This document shows positions 1 to 6,362 of a stretch of DNA of 6,967 nucleotides, in pieces. The position numbers and the translations under genes were made by a program. The stretch is from an uncultured Flavobacteriaceae bacterium (GTDB taxonomy: Bacteria; Bacteroidota; Bacteroidia; Flavobacteriales; Flavobacteriaceae): positions 1-6,967 of the forward strand of contig CAJWNW010000086.1 in NCBI GenBank assembly GCA_913044085.1, given 5' to 3'. Within the stretch, counting starts at the first letter, position 1. Each line of letters opens with the position of its first letter. The notes under the pieces were generated by a model. The model was not told where the DNA came from and searched no databases. It saw nothing but the letters and a program-made list of their open reading frames with translations.

Positions 1-844
1 AATGACGAACACTCGACATGCGAATATTTAATGCCCGCTTGATACGTCTTCCGCCTGATTGTGTCATGCCACGCCAATTTTTAAAAGAATCTGAAATGAG
101 GGCATAGGTAGGAATGGTCGTAATGGTGTGGTCAAAGTTTCGAACTTTAACTGTTGCGAGATTAATTTCAATCACATCGCCGTCGGCGCCATATTTTTGA
201 AAGGTGATCCAATCACCAATGCGTACCATATCATTGACTGAGACTTGAATACTGGCTACAAAACCAAGAATCGTATCTTTAAACACCAAGATTATGACAG
301 CTGAAACTGTCCCCAGTCCCGCCATAAATTCCCAAAATGTAATACCAGATACAACAGCGAAAACGGCAAAAACACCCGTTAACCATATGAAAATCATAAG
401 CACTTGAATGTAGCTGTCAATAGGTTTATCTTTAAGACGTTCAAAGGTTTTGAGAAAATCTCTTATAGATCTGAAGATGCTGCTCAACCCCCATATAACA
501 ATTGAAATACCAATGACTAAAATGAACTTTTCAAAGAAAAACATCCACTGTGGGTGCTCAAAAAAGATATGTGGAATCGTTTTGTAGGCCAATATCAGAG
601 GAAAAATGTGGGCGATATTACTGGGCACTTTATGTGCAACCATAATGTCGTCAAAATTTGTCTTTGAACGGTTCGCAATTTTGGAAAAAACCACTCTAAT
701 GATGGTGCGAATGATAAAATCTAACAAAAATATTACCAAAAGAGAGGCTATGACAAGTGCTAAAATGCTAGACCAATCTGCAATAGAAGCATTGAGTCCT
801 GTGGAAGCAAGTAGTTTTTTTAATGCATTTAATAGATATTCCAT
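1..844 (-). CDS. MscS-family mechanosensitive channel, YbdG-like (3' end cut by window edge)
   Basis: This is the first 281 residues of a small-conductance mechanosensitive channel, a protein of the inner membrane that opens under membrane tension to release solutes. The reading frame is open from the ATG at 842-844 to the left edge, and an in-frame TAA at 848-850 just upstream fixes this start. Hydrophobic segments lie at about residues 25-45, 105-125, 146-167 and 172-198, with a weaker one at 77-95. The last strong one, with GLGTVSAVIILVFKDTILGF, is the pore-lining helix typical of MscS proteins. A conserved beta domain follows (about 204-260), containing KYGADG, TTIPTYALISDSFKNWRGM and then SGGRRIKR at 263-270. 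These motifs closely match what I recall of E. coli YbdG (about 415 residues), so roughly 130 C-terminal residues are probably missing. The gene follows the DUF3817 gene after 18 bases and is probably cotranscribed with it. The family is sure; equivalence to YbdG is likely. Confidence 0.9.
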   Translation of the reverse strand, partial: MEYLLNALKKLLASTGLNASIADWSSILALVIASLLVIFLLDFIIRTIIRVVFSKIANRSKTNFDDIMVAHKVPSNIAHIFPLILAYKTIPHIFFEHPQWMFFFEKFILVIGISIVIWGLSSIFRSIRDFLKTFERLKDKPIDSYIQVLMIFIWLTGVFAVFAVVSGITFWEFMAGLGTVSAVIILVFKDTILGFVASIQVSVNDMVRIGDWITFQKYGADGDVIEINLATVKVRNFDHTITTIPTYALISDSFKNWRGMTQSGGRRIKRALNIRMSSVRH

Positions 845-862
845 TGGTTAATGTATTATTAA

Positions 863-1156
863 TTAAGCCTTGTTTAAAGTTTTTTTTAATTTATAATCCA
901 CCACAAAGGTACCAAAAGGAATTACAGATGCTGCTAAAACCCCTAATAAATTCTTTTTAACCCAATTATCATAAAATACCAGCACCAACGCTAAAATGAT
1001 ATAGGCGATAAATAACAATCCATGCGGCATTCCCAACATTTTCACATAACTAGAATCGTTACTTGTATATTTGATGGGCACCGCTACAAATAGTAATAAG
1101 ATGTAGGAGAAACCCTCTAAAAAGGCAATAATGCGAAATAATGAAATTATATTCAT
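863..1156 (-). CDS. DUF3817 small integral membrane protein
   Basis: This 97-residue protein is almost wholly hydrophobic, with likely membrane helices at about residues 4-26, 42-62 and 68-87 and a lysine-rich C-terminal tail. It carries the conserved pattern of the DUF3817 family: Arg8, Glu14-Gly15 in the first helix, the VPIKY stretch ending at Tyr30, and GMPHG at 42-46 opening the second helix. About 95-110 residues is normal for the family, so the gene looks complete. The family's function is not established, and I infer only a cytoplasmic-membrane location. It is the first gene after the ilv cluster and follows a 136-base gap with promoter-like elements. It sits 18 bases ahead of the YbdG-like channel gene, so the two probably share a transcript. 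Its start has no Shine-Dalgarno motif. Confidence 0.85.
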   Translation of the reverse strand: MNIISLFRIIAFLEGFSYILLLFVAVPIKYTSNDSSYVKMLGMPHGLLFIAYIILALVLVFYDNWVKKNLLGVLAASVIPFGTFVVDYKLKKTLNKA

Positions 1157-1175
1157 TGTGTTAGATATAGTGGTG

Positions 1176-1183
1176 CAAAGATA
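1176..1183 (-). promoter_or_regulatory. Probable promoter -7 element for the DUF3817/channel operon
   Basis: On the minus strand these bases read TATCTTTG, an exact match to the Bacteroidota -7 consensus TAnnTTTG. It ends 20 bases before the ATG of the DUF3817 gene, so transcription would start near 1170 with a leader of about 14 bases. No TTG sits at the expected distance of about 19-21 bases upstream; the nearest TTG triplets are 11 and 29 bases upstream. The call therefore rests on the -7 motif and its position. Confidence 0.4.
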
Positions 1184-1236
1184 TAAATTATATACAATAG
1201 TGTATTCATTAACAATTTTACATAATATAAATTATA
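1181..1236. repeat. Pair of 12-base direct repeats (ATATAAATTATA)
   Basis: The sequence ATATAAATTATA occurs at 1181-1192 and again at 1225-1236, with starts 44 bases apart, close to four helical turns. The left copy overlaps the upstream end of the -7 element at 1176-1183. Each unit is nearly palindromic. It could be a paired regulator site or simply chance in very AT-rich DNA. Confidence 0.35.
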
Positions 1237-1239
1237 GTA

Positions 1240-1247
1240 CAAATATA
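1240..1247 (-). promoter_or_regulatory. Second, distal promoter-like -7 element
   Basis: On the minus strand these bases read TATATTTG, also a match to TAnnTTTG, 64 bases upstream of the first copy. The nearest upstream TTG is only 13 bases away, closer than the usual spacing, and it lies at the foot of the putative ilvA terminator hairpin. If used, it would give a leader of about 75 bases to the DUF3817 gene. In DNA this AT-rich a chance match is quite possible. Confidence 0.22.
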
Positions 1248-1259
1248 GATTATCAGAAA

Positions 1260-1278
1260 ACAATCACTTAGTGATGTT
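1260..1278 (-). terminator. Possible weak terminator after ilvA
   Basis: An inverted repeat, ATCACT then one base then AGTGAT at 1263-1275, lies 18 bases past the ilvA stop. Flanking AAC and GTT can extend the stem with a bulged base. On the minus strand it is followed by TTGTTTTC, a modest T-tract. The loop is very tight and the stem is not GC-rich, so any termination would be weak. Its place at the end of the ilv cluster is the main support. Confidence 0.35.
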
Positions 1279-1292
1279 AAAAATCAAGATAA

Positions 1293-2558
1293 TTAAACCA
1301 TTAACTGAAATAAATCAGGTTTGTCATTGATGTAGTCACCGAAAAAATTACGGGCTTTTAGTTTGGTAATAAGCGGTTTTAAGTCTTCCTGGTCTTTCAA
1401 TTGAATACCAACAACAGCCACTTCATTCTCGCGGTTTACCTTTTTTGTATATTCGAAATGCGTAATGTCATCATTAGGTCCTAAAACATCTACAACAAAT
1501 TCTCTTAAGGCACCTGGTCGCTGTGGGAATTTAATAATGAAATAATGTTTTAAATTGGCATACAACAGCGCACGTTCTTCAATTTCAGAAGTTCTTGTTA
1601 TATCGTTATTACTGCCACTTACCAAGCAAACCACATTTTTACCTTTTATTTCGTTCTTAAAACTATCCAAGGCAGCAATACTCATAACACCTGCAGGTTC
1701 CGCTACAATGGCGTCTTTATTATACATCTCCAATATTGTTTGGCATATTTTACCTTCATGCACAGTGGTCATCACATCTAGGTATTTTTTACAGATTTCG
1801 AAGGTCAAATCGCCAACTTGTTTAACGGATGCCCCGTCCACAAATTTTTCAATTTGAGATAATTTCATGAGTTCTCCACTGTCAATAGATTTTGACATGG
1901 AGGGAGCTCCGGCAGGTTCAACACCAATAATTTTGGTTTTTGGAGATAATGCCTTCACAACCGAAGAAAGTCCAGAAGCCAAACCGCCTCCACCTACTGG
2001 GATAAATATATAATCGATCGGTACGTTGGACTGCTGGATAATTTCCAAGCCAACAGTTCCTTGTCCCTCAATGACCTTTGAATCGTTAAAAGGATGAACT
2101 AACGGTTTTCCATATTTTTTACATTCTTCCATGGCTTCTAGAAACGAATCATCAAAAGTGTCTCCTACCAAAACCACCTCCACATACGCTTTACCAAACA
2201 TTTTAACTTGCTCAACTTTTTGATTTGGCGTGGGCGCAGGCATATATATTGTCCCTTTTATCTTTAATAAATTACAAGATAAAGCGACTCCTTGTGCATG
2301 GTTACCAGCACTGGCACAAATGATTCCATTTTTGGTTTCATCATAAGATAAAGAAGAAATTTTATTGTAAGCCCCTCTAATTTTATAAGATCTGACTTGT
2401 TGTAAATCTTCTCTTTTAAACAGCATATTACATTGGTACTTTTCAGAAAATCTAATGTGTTTCTCAAGTGGAGAAACAGAGGCAATGCCTTTCAATTTTT
2501 CTGCTGCCGCTTGAATCGCTTCAACCGAGGGAATGTAAGTTGTTTGAGGGTCCTTCAT
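1293..2558 (-). CDS. ilvA: Threonine ammonia-lyase (threonine dehydratase), short ACT-like form
   Basis: This pyridoxal-phosphate enzyme converts L-threonine to 2-oxobutanoate and ammonia, the committed step toward isoleucine. The 421-residue protein has a fold-type II catalytic domain (about 1-320). RSYKIRGA contains the cofactor-binding Lys59, SAGNHAQG is at 83-90, the phosphate-binding Gly loop GGGG is at 189-192, and SGSNND at about 314-319 lies in the cofactor ring-binding region. From about residue 336 a single ACT-like regulatory domain follows (FPQRPGALREF onward). This is the short biosynthetic architecture, with one regulatory domain rather than the two of the approximately 514-residue E. 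coli IlvA. The regulatory domain makes feedback control by isoleucine or valine likely, which is an inference. The catabolic TdcB type lacks this domain and is excluded. The gene is last in the ilv cluster, starting 17 bases after ilvC, with an in-frame ATG and no visible Shine-Dalgarno motif. Confidence 0.97.
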   Translation of the reverse strand: MKDPQTTYIPSVEAIQAAAEKLKGIASVSPLEKHIRFSEKYQCNMLFKREDLQQVRSYKIRGAYNKISSLSYDETKNGIICASAGNHAQGVALSCNLLKIKGTIYMPAPTPNQKVEQVKMFGKAYVEVVLVGDTFDDSFLEAMEECKKYGKPLVHPFNDSKVIEGQGTVGLEIIQQSNVPIDYIFIPVGGGGLASGLSSVVKALSPKTKIIGVEPAGAPSMSKSIDSGELMKLSQIEKFVDGASVKQVGDLTFEICKKYLDVMTTVHEGKICQTILEMYNKDAIVAEPAGVMSIAALDSFKNEIKGKNVVCLVSGSNNDITRTSEIEERALLYANLKHYFIIKFPQRPGALREFVVDVLGPNDDITHFEYTKKVNRENEVAVVGIQLKDQEDLKPLITKLKARNFFGDYINDKPDLFQLMV

Positions 2559-2575
2559 GACGCCGTACTTATTTA

Positions 2576-4057
2576 TTATGCGACTGATTTTATAATTTTC
2601 ATATCCGTCATGGCTTGTCTAAGAATGGTGCCAACTTCTTCAATAGAATGTCCTCTTATCTTTTTATTAACAGCAATAAGTGTAGCATTATCCACGGCAG
2701 TGATATCTGGTGAGAATGCAGTTCCAATAATATCTTTTGTGACAGTTTTCATGAAATCGACTAACAAAGGTTTACAAGCATGGTCAAATAAATAGCAACC
2801 ATATTCTGCAGTATCTGATATGATACGGTTCATTTCAAATAATTTTTTCCTTGCCACCGTATTAGCAATTAATGGGAGTTCGTGAAGCGATTCATAATAA
2901 GCGGATTCTTCAACAATCCCAGAGGCTACCATGGTTTCGTAAGCCAATTCTACACCAGCGCGTACAAAGGCTACCATGAGAACCCCATGGTCAAAATACT
3001 CTTGCTCAGTAATCTGTTCTTTTGTTGCGGCTGTTTTTTCAAAAGCGGTTTCTCCAGTAGCTGCGCGCCAGCTTAATAAATTAACATCATCATTAGCCCA
3101 ATCTTCCATCATGGTTTTTGAAAAATGACCAGACATGATGTCGTTCATATGCTTTTCAAACAACGGTTTCATGATGATTTTGAGTTCCTCTGAAATCTCA
3201 AAAGCTTTTATTTTTGCTGGGTTAGACAAGCGGTCCATCATATTTGTGATGCCACCATGCTTTAAAGCTTCTGTAATGGTTTCCCATCCAAACTGAATCA
3301 ATTTAGAGGCGTATGCGGGATCAATCCCCTCCTCTATCATTCTGTCAAAAGACAAAATAGAGGCGGTTTGTAAAACACCACATAAAATAGTTTGCTCACC
3401 CATAAGGTCACTCTTCACTTCAGCAACAAAAGATGATGACAAAACACCTGCTTTATGACCTCCAGTGGCTACTGCATAAGCTTTGGCTTGTGTCCAACCT
3501 TTGTCATGAGGATCATTTTCTGGATGTACCGCAATAAGTGTTGGTACCCCAAAACCTCGTTTATATTCTTCACGCACTTCACTTCCTGGACACTTTGGAG
3601 CGACCATAATGACTGTTAAATCTTTACGGATTTGTTTTCCCTCTTCAACAATATTAAAACCATGAGAATAGGATAATGTAGCGTCTTTTTTCATTAAAGG
3701 CATAACCGCATCTACCACATAAGAATGTTGCTTGTCTGGAGTTAGGTTTAAAACCAAATCTGCTGTAGGAATTAACTCTTGGTAGTTCCCAACATTAAAT
3801 CCGTTTTCAGTTGCATTTTTAAAAGATTGGCGTTGTTGTGCAATGGCTTGATCTCGTAATGCATAGGAGATATCAAGACCAGAATCTCTCATGTTTAAGC
3901 CTTGGTTAAGACCTTGAGCACCACAGCCAATAATTACGATTTTTTTATTTTTCAAGGCGTCTACTCCAGCATCAAATTCTGAGGTGTCCATGAATCTACA
4001 TTTAGACAGTTGATCTAGTTTTTGACCTAGTGAGAGTGTATTAAAGTAATTTGCCAT
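2576..4057 (-). CDS. ilvC: Ketol-acid reductoisomerase, class II (long form)
   Basis: This enzyme uses Mg2+ and NAD(P)H to rearrange and reduce 2-acetolactate or 2-aceto-2-hydroxybutanoate to the dihydroxy acids of valine and isoleucine synthesis. At 493 residues it matches the long class II form (E. coli 491) rather than the class I enzymes of about 330-340 residues. The N-terminus aligns with E. coli IlvC from MANYFNTL onward. The Rossmann nucleotide loop is GCGAQG at 44-49. Other conserved landmarks are SHGFN with the active-site His near 132, APKCPG with Lys near 155, DLMGEQ with metal-binding Asp and Glu near 217 and 221, and AGVELAYETM with Glu near 389 and 393. Two knotted C-terminal repeats fill about 208-490. 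In the NADPH-phosphate loop Arg68, Arg76 and Ser78 are kept, but E. coli Lys69 and Lys75 are Asp69 and Gln75 here. It follows ilvN by 15 bases and precedes ilvA by 17. Confidence 0.98.
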   Translation of the reverse strand: MANYFNTLSLGQKLDQLSKCRFMDTSEFDAGVDALKNKKIVIIGCGAQGLNQGLNMRDSGLDISYALRDQAIAQQRQSFKNATENGFNVGNYQELIPTADLVLNLTPDKQHSYVVDAVMPLMKKDATLSYSHGFNIVEEGKQIRKDLTVIMVAPKCPGSEVREEYKRGFGVPTLIAVHPENDPHDKGWTQAKAYAVATGGHKAGVLSSSFVAEVKSDLMGEQTILCGVLQTASILSFDRMIEEGIDPAYASKLIQFGWETITEALKHGGITNMMDRLSNPAKIKAFEISEELKIIMKPLFEKHMNDIMSGHFSKTMMEDWANDDVNLLSWRAATGETAFEKTAATKEQITEQEYFDHGVLMVAFVRAGVELAYETMVASGIVEESAYYESLHELPLIANTVARKKLFEMNRIISDTAEYGCYLFDHACKPLLVDFMKTVTKDIIGTAFSPDITAVDNATLIAVNKKIRGHSIEEVGTILRQAMTDMKIIKSVA

Positions 4058-4072
4058 TTTATAATATTTAGT

Positions 4073-4603
4073 TTATGAGTTAAATAAGTTTAGTATTTCT
4101 GAAATTTTCATTTCATCCTTGGTTACTGCAATACGACCTGAACGAACAAATTGCATGACACCAAAAGCTTTTAATTCCCTGTGTAGCAATTCAATTTCGT
4201 GACGTCTCCCCGATTTTTCTAAAACAAAAAAATCTCGGTTTACAGTGACGATTCGGGCATCACTGTCCTTTATAATATTTTGGATTTGACGTTCTTCGAA
4301 AAGCAAATCAGATTTAATTTTAAACATACAGGATTCCAGGTATATGGTTTCTTCGTCTGTATGATAAAAGGCTTTGATGACTTCAATCTGTTTTTCAATT
4401 TGTCCAATAATCTTTTTTACATTGTCTTCAATCATATTAACAAGAATGGTGAATCTAGAAACCCCTTCTATTTCAGACTCCGAAATGTTCATACTTTCAA
4501 TATTGATGTGCCTACGCTGAAAAATCGCGGAAATTCTGTTCAATAAGCCGATGTTATTCTCAGTATATATAGAAATTGTATATTGTTTAAGTGTACTTTT
4601 CAT
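4073..4603 (-). CDS. ilvN: Acetolactate synthase, small regulatory subunit
   Basis: This is the regulatory subunit that binds the catalytic IlvB protein, raises its activity and normally confers valine feedback inhibition. The 176-residue protein, slightly longer than E. coli IlvH (163), has an N-terminal ACT domain (about 6-80) and a C-terminal ALS small-subunit domain (about 95-170). In the ACT domain Asn16, Gly19 and Asn34 align with E. coli IlvH Asn11, Gly14 and Asn29, the positions tied to valine binding, so valine sensitivity is a fair inference. The usual RRG turn before the second Asn reads RRH here (His32). The gene starts 11 bases after the ilvB stop and ends 15 bases before ilvC. 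The sequence before its ATG is A-rich (ATTAAAAGACA) with no GGAGG, as is common in Bacteroidota. The small-subunit assignment is secure. I use the symbol ilvN for the pairing with ilvB; ilvH would be an equally valid name. Confidence 0.96.
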   Translation of the reverse strand: MKSTLKQYTISIYTENNIGLLNRISAIFQRRHINIESMNISESEIEGVSRFTILVNMIEDNVKKIIGQIEKQIEVIKAFYHTDEETIYLESCMFKIKSDLLFEERQIQNIIKDSDARIVTVNRDFFVLEKSGRRHEIELLHRELKAFGVMQFVRSGRIAVTKDEMKISEILNLFNS

Positions 4604-4614
4604 TGTCTTTTAAT

Positions 4615-6351
4615 TTATTCTAATCGAATTTCTGAAACGGATGCCCCAGATGGAATCATCGGAAATACATTGTCTTCTTTCTCCACACAAACTTCTAAAA
4701 AATAAGCGTTTTTTGAGCGCATCATTTCTTCGACAGCAGTGGCTAAGTTTTCACGTTTGGTCACACGTTTGGCGTCTATATAGTAGCCCTTTGCAATGGT
4801 TACAAAATCTGGATTTGTCATTTCTGTTGATGCATAGCGCTTGTCAAAAAATAATTGCTGCCACTGTCGCACCATGCCTAAAAAGTCGTTATTGAGAACC
4901 ACAATTTTCACGGCAGCTTTGGTTTGGAAAATGGTTCCCAGCTCTTGAATGGTCATTTGATAGCCTCCATCCCCTATAACAGCGACCACTTCGCGTCCTG
5001 GACATGCCATTTTAGCACCAATGGCCGCTGGCAGTGCAAAGCCCATTGTACCCAATCCGCCAGAAGTAATATTACCACGCGATTGCGTAAATTCTGCATA
5101 ACGACAAGCAATCATTTGATGTTGTCCTACATCTGAGACAATGGCGGCCTTACCTCCACTCTGAATGTTGATCTCTTTGAGCACCTCACCCATTGTAAGT
5201 CCTTCTTTTGTTGGGTGTAAATCTGCCTTTATGACTTTTTCAAATTCAATTTTAGACAATGCTTTGAATTTTTCCAACCAATCATCATGATTGTTTTCGT
5301 TGACCATAGCTAATATTTCATTTAAGGATTCTTTAGAATCTCCCAAAACAGCGACATCTGTTTTTACATTCTTATCAACTTCTGCGGGATCAATTTCAAA
5401 ATGAATAACTTTGGCTTTTTTGGCATATTCACTAAGTTTTCCAGTGACGCGGTCGTCAAATCGCATCCCAATTGCAATAAGAACATCACATTCATTAGTT
5501 AAAATGTTAGGACCATAATTGCCATGCATTCCTACCATACCGACATTCAATGGATGTGCAGTGTCAATAGCTGAAACACCCATGATGGTCCAAGCTGCTG
5601 GAATACCTGTTTTTTCAACAAAGGCCTTAAACTCTTCTTCTGCTTTTCCTAAAATCACTCCTTGTCCCCAGACAATTAAGGGTTTTTTGGCTGAGTTGAT
5701 CAATTCAGCTGCGGCCTGAAGCTGGTTTTGTTGCAATTTTGGGACTGGTTTGTAGCTGCGAACAACATTACATTTTTTGTAAGTAAAATCAAACGCTTCA
5801 AATTGTGCATCTTTGGTAATGTCTATCAAAACGGGGCCTGGTCTTCCGCTACGTGCAATATAAAATGCTTTGGCGATGACTTCAGGAATTTCTTCAGCGC
5901 GTGTAATTTGATGGTTCCATTTTGTGACTGGTGTTGAAATGCCAACGATATCTGTCTCTTGAAAGGCATCACTTCCCAACAAATGAGACGGCACTTGTCC
6001 TGTGATACAAACCATTGGCGTGGAATCAATTTGTGCATCGGCAATTCCAGTGATAAGATTGGTTGCACCTGGACCAGAAGTCGCAATGGCGACCCCTACT
6101 TTTCCAGAGATTCTAGCATAGCCTTGAGCCGCGTGTGTAGCGCCTTGTTCATGTCGTGTCAACACATGATAAATCTCTTTGTGGTATTTATAAAATTCGT
6201 CATACACAGGCATGATGGCACCACCAGGGTAACCATATATGATGTCCACTCCCTCCGCTATGAGACAGCGGACAACCGCTTCAGCACCTGTAATTTTTTC
6301 TTTGGGGAGATTCAGGTAATTAGTTTGAGGTTTTGTTTTTAGGTTTTCCAT
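4615..6351 (-). CDS. ilvB: Acetolactate synthase, large catalytic subunit
   Basis: This thiamine-diphosphate enzyme condenses two pyruvates to 2-acetolactate (valine, leucine), or pyruvate with 2-oxobutanoate to 2-aceto-2-hydroxybutanoate (isoleucine). The 578-residue protein has the three-domain layout of the family. The N-terminal ThDP domain has YGYPGGAIMPVYD at 39-51 and the catalytic Glu68 in RHEQGA. A central FAD-binding domain contains GMHGNYGPN and IGMRFDDRVTGK. The C-terminal ThDP domain has the metal-binding motif starting GDGG at 460-463 and ending NN at 487-488. Pro121 in GQVPSHLLGSDAFQE and Trp497 in VRQWQQ match the usual herbicide-sensitive wild-type residues, which separates it from catabolic AlsS and from other ThDP enzymes. 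It starts 11 bases after ilvD, at an ATG with no Shine-Dalgarno motif, and is followed by its regulatory subunit 11 bases on, which supports a biosynthetic holoenzyme. Confidence 0.98.
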   Translation of the reverse strand: MENLKTKPQTNYLNLPKEKITGAEAVVRCLIAEGVDIIYGYPGGAIMPVYDEFYKYHKEIYHVLTRHEQGATHAAQGYARISGKVGVAIATSGPGATNLITGIADAQIDSTPMVCITGQVPSHLLGSDAFQETDIVGISTPVTKWNHQITRAEEIPEVIAKAFYIARSGRPGPVLIDITKDAQFEAFDFTYKKCNVVRSYKPVPKLQQNQLQAAAELINSAKKPLIVWGQGVILGKAEEEFKAFVEKTGIPAAWTIMGVSAIDTAHPLNVGMVGMHGNYGPNILTNECDVLIAIGMRFDDRVTGKLSEYAKKAKVIHFEIDPAEVDKNVKTDVAVLGDSKESLNEILAMVNENNHDDWLEKFKALSKIEFEKVIKADLHPTKEGLTMGEVLKEINIQSGGKAAIVSDVGQHQMIACRYAEFTQSRGNITSGGLGTMGFALPAAIGAKMACPGREVVAVIGDGGYQMTIQELGTIFQTKAAVKIVVLNNDFLGMVRQWQQLFFDKRYASTEMTNPDFVTIAKGYYIDAKRVTKRENLATAVEEMMRSKNAYFLEVCVEKEDNVFPMIPSGASVSEIRLE

Positions 6352-6362
6352 AGCTATAGTTC

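Noticed and set aside
606..851. Plus-strand open frame of 81 codons at the left end
   Set aside because: It is opposite the N-terminal part of the YbdG-like channel gene, which has convincing family motifs. No support exists for an independent gene.
1157..1292. A small RNA, tRNA or short gene in the gap between ilvA and the DUF3817 gene
   Set aside because: The gap is very AT-rich with no cloverleaf, no stable GC-bearing fold and no convincing short reading frame. Only promoter-like and terminator-like signals can be supported.
2433..2795. Plus-strand open frame of 120 codons across the ilvA/ilvC junction
   Set aside because: It is antisense to the conserved N-terminus of ilvA and the C-terminus of ilvC and has no family motifs. 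The hydrophobic stretch is what AT-rich antisense DNA tends to give.
3830..3845. Possible sequencing error or frameshift in the ilvC cofactor loop, to explain Asp69 and Gln75
   Set aside because: The alignment to E. coli IlvC stays in register on both sides with Arg68, Arg76 and Ser78 in place, so these are substitutions rather than an indel artefact.
5959..6342. Plus-strand open frame of 127 codons opposite ilvB
   Set aside because: It lies wholly opposite the highly conserved ThDP domain of ilvB. Its translation has scattered Cys and His and no recognisable family motif, so it is a shadow frame.
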